Assembly: GCF_963668475.1 (NCBI RefSeq)
Contig: NZ_OY764544.1
Span: forward strand, 186,001 to 250,000
Direction of reading: 5' to 3'
Source of the DNA: an uncultured Methanospirillum sp.
Lineage (GTDB): Archaea; Halobacteriota; Methanomicrobia; Methanomicrobiales; Methanospirillaceae
DNA: 64,000 nucleotides
Shown: piece after piece, positions 29,289-38,098 of the stretch
Layout of the letters: each line of letters opens with the position of its first letter
Numbering within the stretch: the first letter of the stretch is position 1
Notes under the pieces: generated by a model
Told to the model about the DNA's origin: nothing
Seen by the model: only the letters and a program-made list of their open reading frames with translations
Databases searched by the model: none
Program-made: the position numbers and the translations under genes

Positions 29289-30092
29289 ATGAGTTCTCAT
29301 CTTCCATTTCTCATTTCTGTTCCCCACGGTGGCATTGATGCTATAGAATCTGTCAGTTCACGGCTTCTCCTCTCTGAACAGTATCTCGTACATTACTCTG
29401 ATCCCCTGACCAGGATCATATTTGGGTTTGAAGACCGTGTTGCAGCATATATTGACACTCCAATCTCCCGTATGATCGTGGATCTGAACCGTCCTCCCCT
29501 GCCGGTTCCTCTCCAGGATCCTGATGGAATCATCAAGACAAAAACCTTTGATAACAGGGATATCTACCGGCCCGGTGAGGTTCCCGATCTGCATCTCATT
29601 CACAAGATGGTGCTCTCGCACTACTTCCCGTATCATCAGAAGATCGATGAATACCTTGATCCATCCCTGATTCAGATAGCATTTGACTGTCATTCCATGC
29701 TTCCGACAGGGTCTGTCAATCAGATCGATGCCGGGAAACCCCGTCCTCTGATCTGTCTTGGGAATAATGGAGACTGTCAGGGAGATGAGAGAGAAGGAAC
29801 ACTTGCAACCTGTAACAGGGAATGGATTCATCTCCTGGCTGAATGTTTCAGAAAAGAGTTTCCTTCTGAAGATGCTGTCACACTCAACAAACCATTTTCA
29901 GGCGGGTTTATTTCTAATGCTCACTTCTGGAGAAGAGGCATTCCCTGGATCCAGATCGAGGTTAATCGTATCCTCTATGAACCTGATCCAGCCTCACCGG
30001 GATCAGGTACAACCATGGAGGAGCGTGCAATCCTGTTACGGGAGAGAATATGGAATGTTTTAAGTCATTTCTCGAAGTGCATTACTATATAA
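29289..30092 (+). CDS. N-formylglutamate amidohydrolase family protein
   Basis: This 267-residue protein matches the FGase family. It has LPFLISVPHGG near the N-terminus (zinc ligand), SRMIVDLNRPP, NRDIYRPGEVP, an AFDCHSMLPTG block with the expected metal/catalytic histidine, PFSGGFISNAHFWRRGIPWIQIEVNR and a C-terminal helix. The family hydrolyses N-formyl-L-glutamate or related N-acyl amides. No histidine-degradation genes are near, so the natural substrate is open. Confidence 0.88.
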   Translation: MSSHLPFLISVPHGGIDAIESVSSRLLLSEQYLVHYSDPLTRIIFGFEDRVAAYIDTPISRMIVDLNRPPLPVPLQDPDGIIKTKTFDNRDIYRPGEVPDLHLIHKMVLSHYFPYHQKIDEYLDPSLIQIAFDCHSMLPTGSVNQIDAGKPRPLICLGNNGDCQGDEREGTLATCNREWIHLLAECFRKEFPSEDAVTLNKPFSGGFISNAHFWRRGIPWIQIEVNRILYEPDPASPGSGTTMEERAILLRERIWNVLSHFSKCITI

Positions 30093-30120
30093 CCTAAGTT
30101 TGAAATATACATGGTATGAT

Positions 30121-30226
30121 GCTGCCCCGTTCAGGACAGCAAATCCGCATCCGATACCTGCCATCAGTTCAGCAATCACAGTCTCCCCCCGTACCTAACA
30201 AGATCCTGAACCGACATACTCCCTGA
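30121..30226. repeat. 106-bp direct repeat, left copy (piece of the small-protein operon)
   Basis: The sequence from GCTGCCCCGTTCAGG to ACTCCCTGA is about 95% identical, in the same orientation, to 35890-35995, which spans the junction of the two small genes at 35706-35948 and 35945-36496. It carries a one-base change at the overlap and small indels, so it cannot code. The two copies bracket a 5.7-kb cargo. Confidence 0.85.
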
Positions 30227-30316
30227 TTGCTATTTTTCGCCGGTTCCCGTCTTTATCGACTGGGTAGAGTTTCGCTCAGAATGTTCCTGACAGGTGGATC
30301 TCCAGGTGTCCATGTT

Positions 30317-30820
30317 CTATATATACCATGGATGTCTATCCTCACCCGGGTCAGAATATCGAAAGGAATTCTTTGTATGATTGCTTTTATGCTCTTTCAA
30401 ATGAGTATCTGGTATGTCATACATCTTCCGATTTGCATATCGACGACGTGTATCCTCCATCTTGGTCTCGACCTCTTTTTGGGTCTGGTCGCCCCAATTA
30501 ACATAAATGGAATGAAGAAGGTTTCCGGATTTATCTTTCTCATCGTTCGGTTTTGGGAAGAATTCGACGTTTTGGGCATCCATATCCAGAAACATCTTCT
30601 TGGTCAGTTCCCGTTGATTATTTGTAATAGAGATGCCAAGCACGATCTTATGGTGCTGACCGTCAATAGTGGTATAGGGATCTTCTTTCAGGTAATACCA
30701 GCTGCCACGATTGCCTATTTAGATTTGCTTCCCTACCGGAACGGATGTTCCAGTTTTCAGGTATTTCTTACCCTTCTCGATGATATCGACTACTCGAAGG
30801 AATATCAAGTCAAATAAATT
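30317..30820 (-). pseudogene. Decayed gene of unknown function, possibly virus- or plasmid-derived
   Basis: On the minus strand the frame reads FLRVVDIIEKGKKYLKTGTS, VPVGKQI, a TAA, then IGNRGSWYYLKEDPYTTIDG, QHHKIVLGISITNNQRELTK, FFPKPNDEKDKSGNLLHS and IYVNWGDQTQKEVETKMEDT before the stop at 30317. The protein-like composition continues across the single in-frame TAA, and no start codon is evident upstream. The VGKQ-x-IGNRG-WYYL motif resembles short tails on phage structural proteins, but I cannot assign a family. Confidence 0.5.
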
Positions 30821-30903
30821 CAGACCCATACATATGAATCAGGAGAAAAGAGGGATAAACAAAAATTAAGAACAAAAATTACACATTTAAAAATGGAAAT
30901 CTA

Positions 30904-32475
30904 TTATCCAATAATAATGTTTTTATCGACATTTAATTCTAAAATATCATTAAAAATTGGATGAATAGCAATATAATCAAATTTTTGCATTTTATTATAT
31001 GGATAAATATAATTAAAATAAAATGTATAATAAATACGATTATATAAGAAATATGGAATCTCTTCTTTAGGGCAGTTTATGTTAAATTTAATGCCACCAA
31101 TGAATCCAATTTTATACAAAATCCTTTCTAATGAAACCCGATCATACTCTTTGGTTAATTTGGGTTTAAATAATTTTAATTTTTCATAAAACTCGGCAGA
31201 ATAGGGCATTATATTATTACATTTTCTAAAATGATAGATTAATTCTATTAAATCTGGAAAATCATACTCATATTCTCTAATTAAATTATCTACTAATTCA
31301 CTCTTTCGCGTTCGTACAGCATTCCGAATAAATTCATCCTGAATATATGTGCAATCGGAATCAGATTCAAGGGCTTGTTTTTTTGCTTCTTCTAAGTAAA
31401 TTAGTAAATCTCTGGGTCGATAAAATGTATGTCTAATTAAAAAATCAATTGTTGATTCATCTGCATCAACGAAATCATCTAATTTTCGGTGTCTTTTTTC
31501 AAAAAGAAGATTCCAAGTTTTATCAGGAGCATAGTTTAAATCCCCATTTTTAAAGGTTTGTTTCCAGCTTCTGGCGATTCTTCTTCCTACAAACTCTATT
31601 AAATCTTTTTTACTCCAATCAATATAGACCACATATTGTCTGATTTTATCAAGATCGTGCAAATTTATACTATCATCTTTTGATATTGGTAAAAAAAATT
31701 TTATATCAACCAAATCATATATCGGCGTTACGGATATATTATAAACGGCTTGAATCAACCCTTCAATAATACTTTGAATGGCATCTCGCACCAATTGTTG
31801 CTTCGGGTTATCCCTGTGTTTAGTTTCAAAATATGTATCTAAATGATCAAAAGAAAGTAAAAAAGAAATATTATGCGATTTTAGATAAGACGCAAATGCT
31901 TCAAATGCGTCATCAAAATTGATATCTTTACCGGGAAATTCCTCTATATTAGCGATAATTTTTTCGGTAGCCTTCCCTTGACTTTCACCGATATAATATG
32001 GTAGAGTTCCGATAGTTTTTATCAATAAATCATATAATGATGAAGTCGTAATCTTTTCTTTAAAGAGAAATTTAGAAATTATTGTTTTGTCAAACCCTTC
32101 AATTTCTTTTCGGTTTTGATATAAAACAACCATACAATTTGTAATTATTGAATATTCCCATATCTTTGCTATTTTTTTCTTTAAATCTATGGTTCCATAG
32201 ATATTTTCAGACAACTTGCCGTATAGTTCAATAAATGGATGAAAAGATATCTTTCTGGCATCTATATGAAAATAATATGTATATCGATTTTTAGTATGCT
32301 TGCTAAATTCAATACAATATGCAGTTTTTCCCGCTCCTTTTCTTCCAAAAACAATTCTATTTTTTTTAAGACTTATTCGCTTAAAATTTTTGGTTTCAAC
32401 AAAAATTTTCTTATCACTTCTAATTAAATCGGCTTCTGCAGCATAGTCTCCAAAATCAATATCACTAACAAGCAT
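30904..32475 (-). CDS. P-loop ATPase, Sll1717-like
   Basis: This 523-residue protein has Walker A near residue 45 (RIVFGRKGAGKTAYCIEF) and a likely Walker B in HNISFLLSFDHLDTYFE. Its length and the FGRKGxGKTA loop fit the Sll1717-type P-loop ATPases, which are often found in mobile and defence contexts. The C-terminal half (FYRPRDLLIYLEEAKKQALE and an HTH-like LIELIYHFRKCNNIMPYS) resembles ORC/STAND-type ATPases. The gene is far more A/T-rich than its surroundings and lies inside a repeat-bracketed cargo, so it was probably acquired recently. Its partner genes, if any, are not obvious. Confidence 0.7.
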   Translation of the reverse strand: MLVSDIDFGDYAAEADLIRSDKKIFVETKNFKRISLKKNRIVFGRKGAGKTAYCIEFSKHTKNRYTYYFHIDARKISFHPFIELYGKLSENIYGTIDLKKKIAKIWEYSIITNCMVVLYQNRKEIEGFDKTIISKFLFKEKITTSSLYDLLIKTIGTLPYYIGESQGKATEKIIANIEEFPGKDINFDDAFEAFASYLKSHNISFLLSFDHLDTYFETKHRDNPKQQLVRDAIQSIIEGLIQAVYNISVTPIYDLVDIKFFLPISKDDSINLHDLDKIRQYVVYIDWSKKDLIEFVGRRIARSWKQTFKNGDLNYAPDKTWNLLFEKRHRKLDDFVDADESTIDFLIRHTFYRPRDLLIYLEEAKKQALESDSDCTYIQDEFIRNAVRTRKSELVDNLIREYEYDFPDLIELIYHFRKCNNIMPYSAEFYEKLKLFKPKLTKEYDRVSLERILYKIGFIGGIKFNINCPKEEIPYFLYNRIYYTFYFNYIYPYNKMQKFDYIAIHPIFNDILELNVDKNIIIG

Positions 32476-32745
32476 TACTTCCTATTCATCTTTTTTTGGA
32501 GTTAAATATTGTGAATTGAATTTCTTTCAAATTTAGCCCATATCAGGAAAATTTATTATTGAATTCATTTTCTGATATAACCACAATTAAGATACAAGAC
32601 CTTTCCATTAAAGTAATCTTAAGAGCCTTGTATTGAGTATGTGAAAAGTCGTGTTACTGATAACCGCTAAATAATCGGAGCAAAATAGAAACCTTAATAT
32701 TTTTTTGCGCGGTCCTCCGGTGAGCCGTCGGGTTAATGAGAGGTT

Positions 32746-34061
32746 ATGGCACTCCCTCTTTCCATTGACTCAGAACATCTTGGCTCGTGGCAAGATAAAT
32801 TGATTCCCTACAACTTTCTTCTTGAAATATCTCACGAAACTGGATTTATCAAACGGTTTATAAAACTAAACCCTGTATACCACTTCTACGTATTAATTTT
32901 TAGAATTAGCAGTCATGCAAAACCCACCTTTGAAAAGATTTATCGAAGATATATTGACTTTGACGATAATCCAAAGTTCTCAACAAGTTTAACCATTCAG
33001 AGTTTTAAAAAGCGTTTTGACCGAAATATGGTTAATTTTCTTTCTTCCCTTTTAGAACATTACATCAATGTGATGATCTCAGAATGCCCTGCATGATTTA
33101 AATCGGAAGTTGTAAGATTCAAAGATATTCTCATTCAGGATAGTAGTATTATTCGGTTAAGTCAAAAACTCGTTGATGAGTATTCTGCTGCCCGTTCTCG
33201 GAATCATTCTGCAGGATTGAAAATTCATGTACTATATAGTGCCCGTGCACACTCAGTAAAAACTATTCAGATAACCGGTGAAAGAATCCACGACTCAAGG
33301 ATGCTTCGAATAGGACGTGATGTAAAAAACGTCCTTATCATCAACAATTTGGGATATTACTCTCTGAAAATCTTTACCAAGGTTAAATACTATGGGGGAT
33401 TCTTTGTGAGTCGATTAAAAACAAATGCAACACCGAGGGTTGTTTCCATTGTTTCTGGACAGTTCTCAAAGAAGATGTAAAAATCAATAAGCGAAGGGTA
33501 TTTTCCTACTTTATCCGATTTCCTTGAGGATGTTCCAAAGAAAGTTATTAATGATCTGGAATGTTCGTTTGAAATTGAAAAGGGAGAGCTCAGAAAGAGT
33601 AAAATTCCAATAATAGAGAATTTCAGAGTTATTTGTTTCTGGAATGAGAAGACATTGGCATGGCATATGTACGTAACAAATCTTTCATCGATAGATTTAT
33701 TGCGGATGAGATCTACGAGTTGTATCAATATTGGTGGATCATTGAACTCTTGTTTAAAGAATTGAAAGGAGATTACGACCTTGGAAAACTTCTTCTTGGA
33801 AATCCATCACTTGCATATGTTCATATTTACTCAATGTTGATTCGGTTGAGAGTAAGCAGAAATCTGTATACTTGGATCGTGTCAGCAGTTGAACCTGAAA
33901 CTAGAGAAAAATATGGGCCATTACTGTGGTCGAAAGTTTTTGTGGAAAAATCCCACGAGTTTCTAAGCATTTTACACTTGTTTTTTTTTGTAAGAGTGAT
34001 GTTCCGAGCGATGGATCAGTTTAGAAAGTTCACTGCGGCGCCTTGCGAAAATCAGGCATAG
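32746..34061 (+). pseudogene. IS4-family transposase, broken by stops and a frameshift
   Basis: Three pieces align end to end: 32746-33096 (ISHETGFIKRFIKLNPVYHF, FKKRFDRNMVNFLSSLLEHY); then, after a TGA, DILIQDSSIIRLSQKLVDEY with the first catalytic aspartate, SAGLKIHVLYSARAHS and a TAA at 33478; then, after a frameshift near 33650, FIDRFIADEIYELYQYWWIIELLFKELKGDYDL with the Y..R..IE..FK signature altered to YWWIIELLFKELK. Two stops plus one frameshift make it inactive. I see no inverted repeats at the ends. Confidence 0.8.
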
Positions 34062-34719
34062 TATACCAAGATTATCGAAAAATTTTACTACATTCTAAGA
34101 TCGCTCTGCATTTGATTCTGGCAGAGGTTCTTGATTGATTATAGTATCCAGCATTTGCTATTATAATAATCAATTCTTCAAACTTCTTCATTGTCGCCTA
34201 TTGGCGAAAGTGACCCCGATCCAAGATTTTGTCCGAATCATTATTCTAATTCTTTTTGCAGCATACTATAGTGTAAGCAATCTATTTTCTCTTTAGAAAA
34301 AAACCCAATTGAATCCCCGTTTCAGTGGAAATAATTATACAACCAAAAAAATTGGATATCAAAAATGGAGATCAGATATGACGATAATTGCGCTTTTTTG
34401 ATTTGAAGATTGCTTCCTATTCAAGACACGGTGACGAAGCAGAAGGCAAATTGTGATACCAATCATCGAAGAGTTAATTTTGGGTTGCCGGTTTTAGCCT
34501 TAAGATCACTTTGGTGGAGCGAAATGAAAGAGTTCTTTAGCATAACCATGAACTGATATTAGGAACCTAACTAAAATTTTACCCCCTGAAAATGACGAAG
34601 AAATTATCAATGTCTGACTATTGTCAGTACTCTCTTAATTTTTAATGTCTTTACATTGAGAAATTATTCTCAAATCTATGTGACGAGAAGCCCTAGAACT
34701 GTTTAAAAATACAAGTTCT
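34062..34719. other. Intergenic region, decayed sequence
   Basis: No gene is recognised. A stretch near 34195-34220 (GGCGAAAGTGACCCCGATCC) looks like the terminal type of some IS21 elements but has no partner here. Confidence 0.3.
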
Positions 34720-35559
34720 TTATCTCATAAAGGATTTTAATTTGTCTAGTTCGGATTTGATATAACAATTTTCATTTTTATTTTCGCAAATACGATCTTC
34801 CAAGTTGATTTTTTGATTAATCAATTTATCTTTTCTTTTCAGATCTCCTTCACGTTCAGAATACATTATTTCCGCTTCAAGGTTATTTTTTGCTAAATAC
34901 AATTCCTCTAGCTTTTTATCAATAATCGCACATTTATCCATCATGGTAAAATATTGGTTTTCCAAATCCCTGATAGTTATTTTATTAGTGCTTCTAATAA
35001 CTTCATTTTCAGAAGCATTAGTGAGAAGTTTATTTAATTTTGAATTTATTTCCTGCATGAAATATTGAGTGTAATCCTCACTTTTTGAAGAATCTTTAGG
35101 ATTTAATAAAATAGTCACAGGGCTATATATTTTAAAATTTGCACTATTAATTTCATTTATTTGGCTTTTTAGGGAATTTATAGCATTGGTTCCATATTCT
35201 ATATCAAAATCATACTTAATTGTTCGAAGATCACCAACATCAAAAGGGATTGTTTGTCCTTCTTTTATCATTTGAATATAGGGCTTTTGAGTTGCATGAC
35301 GGATGGCAAGTTCATAGAAAACGTTGGGATTGTGATTTGTAAGATCGGCAATTACTAAGTCGGCATTGAGCAACATTTCAATGATTTGTTGTGTTATGGA
35401 CCCAGGTTTTTCTAATTCATCTGCTCTTTTAATTATGTAGCCAAACTCTTTGACCGGAGGAGTAATTATGTATTTCAATAACTTGTCTGAATCGCTCCGG
35501 ATTTGTGAATCAGATGACCCAATTGGAGATATCACAAAACAGGTTTTCTGATCAGTCAT
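34720..35559 (-). CDS. Nucleoside deoxyribosyltransferase/TIR-like domain protein with coiled-coil tail
   Basis: This 279-residue protein begins TDQKTCFVISPIG, followed by KYIITPPVKEFGYIIKRADE, ITQQIIEMLLNADLVIADLT, NHNPNVFYELAIRHATQKPY and IPFDVGDLRTIKYDF. This Rossmann-like pattern belongs to the nucleoside 2-deoxyribosyltransferase/TIR/SLOG superfamily, whose members often cleave or sense NAD-like nucleotides in immune systems. The glutamate in NPNVFYELAIRH is the likely catalytic residue. The last 100 residues are charged coiled coil. A TATA-like box (CTTTATACAT, 35581-35590) lies 27 bp before the ATG at 35559, so I take this as a leaderless start; the frame is open to 35610. An antiviral role is inference. 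Confidence 0.65.
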   Translation of the reverse strand: MTDQKTCFVISPIGSSDSQIRSDSDKLLKYIITPPVKEFGYIIKRADELEKPGSITQQIIEMLLNADLVIADLTNHNPNVFYELAIRHATQKPYIQMIKEGQTIPFDVGDLRTIKYDFDIEYGTNAINSLKSQINEINSANFKIYSPVTILLNPKDSSKSEDYTQYFMQEINSKLNKLLTNASENEVIRSTNKITIRDLENQYFTMMDKCAIIDKKLEELYLAKNNLEAEIMYSEREGDLKRKDKLINQKINLEDRICENKNENCYIKSELDKLKSFMR

Positions 35560-35580
35560 TGAGTTAGTGTTGCATTCTCT

Positions 35581-35590
35581 ATGTATAAAG
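35581..35590 (-). promoter_or_regulatory. TATA box of the deoxyribosyltransferase/TIR-like gene
   Basis: On the minus strand CTTTATACAT lies 22-31 bp before the ATG at 35559. This sets the transcription start at or next to that ATG. Confidence 0.45.
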
Positions 35591-35705
35591 GGGTGAGTGT
35601 CTAAAGTCACTCGTTACTAAAATTTGAGAGTAATTTCTCGACGGACGATTAGCAAAATAAAGAGATGGCAGATCCTACGGAAAACGGTGGTATGGTATCC
35701 CCCCA

Positions 35706-35948
35706 TCACCACCGGATCCATCTCACAAGCCCGGACACATGACTCAGATGATCCATGGAAACCCCGGCCAGAACCATCGGGTCTACCCGGATCTCCCCAT
35801 CCTCTTCAGTAATGGACTCAGCAACCATTCCTGCAAACTCAAGAGAAATCTCTGCCAGTGAGAGATACTGCCGGTATACAAGATATGCTGCTGCCCCGTT
35901 CAGGACAGCAAATCCGCATCCGATACCTGCCATCAGTTCAGCTATCAC
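35706..35948 (-). CDS. Small membrane protein, gene 4 of a four-gene virus/plasmid-like operon
   Basis: This 80-residue protein starts with GTG overlapping the stop of the previous gene (CTGTGATAG) after a GGGGGG ribosome site. One membrane helix is visible (MAGIGCGFAVLNGAAAYLVY, about 6-26), followed by a hydrophilic tail with EEDGEIRVDP. I do not recognise the family. Its 5' end is the part repeated at 30121-30226. Small single-helix proteins next to a secreted protein are common in archaeal virus structural operons, but this is inference. Confidence 0.65.
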   Translation of the reverse strand: MIAELMAGIGCGFAVLNGAAAYLVYRQYLSLAEISLEFAGMVAESITEEDGEIRVDPMVLAGVSMDHLSHVSGLVRWIRW

Positions 35949-35995
35949 AGTTTCCCCCCGTACCTGAACAGATCCTGAACCGACATATTCCCTGA
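35890..35995. repeat. 106-bp direct repeat, right copy
   Basis: This is the intact copy, spanning the junction of operon genes 3 and 4. See the left copy at 30121-30226. Homology ends sharply after CCCTGA in both. Confidence 0.85.
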
Positions 35996-36496
35996 GACAA
36001 ATCCCCGGTTTACACGAGAACGATTACTCTCACTCTGTGATCCCAGAACCAGCAAACCAGTTCCGTTCACTGATGTTTGTCCGAAAAGCCCGCTCCCTAC
36101 CTGACGAACGGTGTCAACCTCACCCTTCCTGATGATACCTGATGAATATGCTGAAACGGCTCCATCATTGGGATCATCCTGACTGCGAAGCAGGGCACAG
36201 ACTTTATTCAGATCAGATCCCTTCCAGATCGAAGATGCAAAATCACTAAAGAGCACCGGACCTGCAGACCTGATTGAAAGATCTGACTCTGTCTCAACAC
36301 TCCCGGAGACTGACCGATGAACCTCTGATCTATCTGATGCCATCACCCTGGATACAAACGAACTATTCGCATCAGATCCTGCAGATGTAAGCATAACCGA
36401 GCCATCTGTGCTTATCGTCGTTACAAGATACTCAGCACCTGCAAGACCTGAAATGACAAGACAGATCAGACCTAATGCAAGATATTCTTCTTTCAT
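35945..36496 (-). CDS. Secreted or membrane-anchored protein, gene 3 of the operon
   Basis: The ATG at 36496 sits next to a run of seven G with GGAG, and starts a signal/anchor sequence (MKEEYLALGLICLVISGLAG). This makes it more likely than the upstream in-frame ATG at 36532 that overlaps gene 2. The 183-residue product is rich in S, V and G (SVMLTSAGSDANSSF, RSVSGSVETESDLSIRS, SVNGTGLLVLGSQSESN) and looks beta-structured and extracellular, for example a spike or coat protein. I recognise no family. Confidence 0.65.
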   Translation of the reverse strand: MKEEYLALGLICLVISGLAGAEYLVTTISTDGSVMLTSAGSDANSSFVSRVMASDRSEVHRSVSGSVETESDLSIRSAGPVLFSDFASSIWKGSDLNKVCALLRSQDDPNDGAVSAYSSGIIRKGEVDTVRQVGSGLFGQTSVNGTGLLVLGSQSESNRSRVNRGFVSGNMSVQDLFRYGGKL

Positions 36497-36528
36497 ACTC
36501 CCCCCCGGATATGAAAAAGAATTGGCGA

Positions 36529-36783
36529 TCATGCCAGGATGGCAACAGTATCTGCCCAGGCTTCAAGTCCGGTGCGGATCGAATCGGCCTCATAACTGGA
36601 GAGGCTTACGCTGTCCCGCTTGAAGGTGACCGAGTAGAGTTCACCGTTGCTTGCATGACATTTGAGTGTGCAGCTGAAGGTGTCTTCAGAGCTGTCACGT
36701 GATGCTGAAACACCTGAACCCATAGCGGTCGTGATTGCAGTGTTTCCCGTGATCTGGGTGACGGTTGTGTTTACCGCTGCCAT
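36529..36783 (-). CDS. Small protein, gene 2 of the operon
   Basis: This 84-residue protein (MAAVNTTVTQITGNTAITTA, GVSASRDSSEDTFSCTLKCH, SVTFKRDSVSLSSYEAD, AWADTVAIL) looks beta-rich, with no membrane helix. It overlaps gene 1 by 13 bp and its stop overlaps the upstream ATG of gene 3. It resembles small phage structural proteins of the DUF2922/DUF1659 style in size and pattern, but I cannot confirm a family. Confidence 0.65.
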   Translation of the reverse strand: MAAVNTTVTQITGNTAITTAMGSGVSASRDSSEDTFSCTLKCHASNGELYSVTFKRDSVSLSSYEADSIRTGLEAWADTVAILA

Positions 36784-37037
36784 CGTTGGCCCACGAACCG
36801 GAATCTTTCCGACCTGTTTGCTTCTGCGTTCTCATAGGCAATTGCGGCAGCATACGCCTCTTTGCTCTTCTCAACTGCCGGCTTGGCAACTCCGGCTGAC
36901 TCGTACGCCGTGCACCCCCACGGGTTGTTGTCAAGTACGTCCTGAACCAGTGCATTAAATGCTGTGAAATCAGCAATTGGTGAAGTTAATTTTCTAACCG
37001 CTGATTTTACAACGCTTTTCTGTGTGAAGTCCCCCAT
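36771..37037 (-). CDS. Small alpha-helical protein, gene 1 of the operon
   Basis: A GAGGTGA ribosome site five bases before the ATG at 37037 fixes the start; the GTG at 37046 lies within that site. The 88-residue product (MGDFTQKSVVKSAVRKLTSP, FNALVQDVLDNNPWGCTAYE, KSKEAYAAAIAYENAEANR) is helical, basic at the start and alanine-rich later. I recognise no family. It leads an operon of four small genes on the minus strand. Confidence 0.65.
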   Translation of the reverse strand: MGDFTQKSVVKSAVRKLTSPIADFTAFNALVQDVLDNNPWGCTAYESAGVAKPAVEKSKEAYAAAIAYENAEANRSERFRFVGQRWQR

Positions 37038-37085
37038 CGTTTTCACCTCGTCGCTGATGATGCGACACTATGGGGTATGTCATGA

Positions 37086-37095
37086 GTTTATAAAG
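37086..37095 (-). promoter_or_regulatory. TATA box of the four-gene operon
   Basis: CTTTATAAAC on the minus strand lies about 50 bp before the start of gene 1. This leaves a leader of roughly 25 nt that contains the ribosome site. Confidence 0.5.
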
Positions 37096-37631
37096 TATTC
37101 TGGGAGGGGGGTAAAACCACGTGAGTAACATTGTCAGATCGCCAATCGGACGTCATGAGAGATCACCTGCTCGTACATTTTGATCCAGATTCATTTTTGT
37201 TAAAATTGTGTCAGTATGCGCAATGGAGAGGTACCTAAGAGAATCTGTAATCCCTGACTCATTATATGTACATATATCTTACGTTAATTATTGCAGCTTA
37301 AAAGAAAAGATTTACGGGTCTCTCACAACCACCATGTGTTCGGTGCTCAAAAAACGTCATCTTTTGAGAAAACGCAGATGAGCGATGTTCAACGGTGTTG
37401 AACATGGGCACCTGGAGTATCGTCATGACACCAGGAGTTGTTCCATGACAAAAGTGTACTCCCCGCAGATTACCTTCGCTAGCAGGCTGGATAACACGGG
37501 GAGTGATTATGTATTATCGGCTGGTCTGTTAAGAATATCCTTCACGTCAGGTGTGGCGGTAAGAAACCTGATACGGATGAATACTCATCCCGATTCACAT
37601 TACAGTGGATCGTCGGTAGCTGGGAGGCCTG
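37096..37631. other. Divergent control region between the operon and the replication genes
   Basis: No gene is recognised in these 530 bp. An A/T-rich patch near 37260-37310 (TTATATGTACATATATC) contains TATA-like sequence and short palindromes and could hold the promoter or replication origin of the element. This is a guess from position only. Confidence 0.35.
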
Positions 37632-37997
37632 ATGATCGCTGTTCATGAGTACCATAATATCAGGGTCGCTGAGTATGCAGTCAAGAATCATCTTCTGAAT
37701 CGGGAGTATATCGTTGCCAGGGTGACTGAACATCACGGAAAGGACACGGTCCCGTTTAATCTGATTGCGTGGCAGGTTTCTGGTGAGATGACCTTTATCA
37801 GGGTCAGGTCATGCAGGAAGGGGGCATCAAAGCAGGGATTCAGAAATGAGGTTCGGGATCTTAGCACACTCTTACAGAGCCATCGGTATCCCGGCAGTAT
37901 TCATCTCTGGATATATGATGATGGAATCTGGAAGCAGTATCTGATTCTTCTGGGCGGTGCAATCCGGATCGGGGAGTTCCAAAATGCCAGGTCATAG
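37632..37997 (+). CDS. Possible PD-(D/E)XK-type nuclease-like small protein
   Basis: This 121-residue protein follows a GGGAGG ribosome site four bases before its ATG. It reads HLLNREYIVARVTEHHGK, DTVPFNLIAWQVSGEMTFIRVR, GASKQGFRNEVRDLSTLLQS, YPGSIHLWIYDDGIWKQYLI. The pattern strand-turn-strand (PFNLIAW...MTFIRVR) followed by a helix and a final W-x-Y-strand resembles small endonuclease-like folds related to Hjc/VRR-NUC. The metal-binding aspartate would be replaced by N in PFNLIAW, so activity is doubtful. It precedes the replication protein by 100 bp. Confidence 0.5.
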   Translation: MIAVHEYHNIRVAEYAVKNHLLNREYIVARVTEHHGKDTVPFNLIAWQVSGEMTFIRVRSCRKGASKQGFRNEVRDLSTLLQSHRYPGSIHLWIYDDGIWKQYLILLGGAIRIGEFQNARS

Positions 37998-38098
37998 CCT
38001 GATCAGATCTGATACATGGTGCAGCGTTCGTCTGATTCTGCTCTGTAGATCCGGTACCGGATTGCATGGGAATAGTCAGATACAACCCGGAGGGCAGG

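Noticed and set aside
30227..30817. 196-codon plus-strand frame
   Set aside because: It is antisense to the minus-strand decayed gene, which has the more protein-like composition. The plus-strand product is full of hydrophobic noise.
34195..34220. Sequence resembling an IS21-type terminus
   Set aside because: There is no matching second terminus and no IS21 gene nearby.
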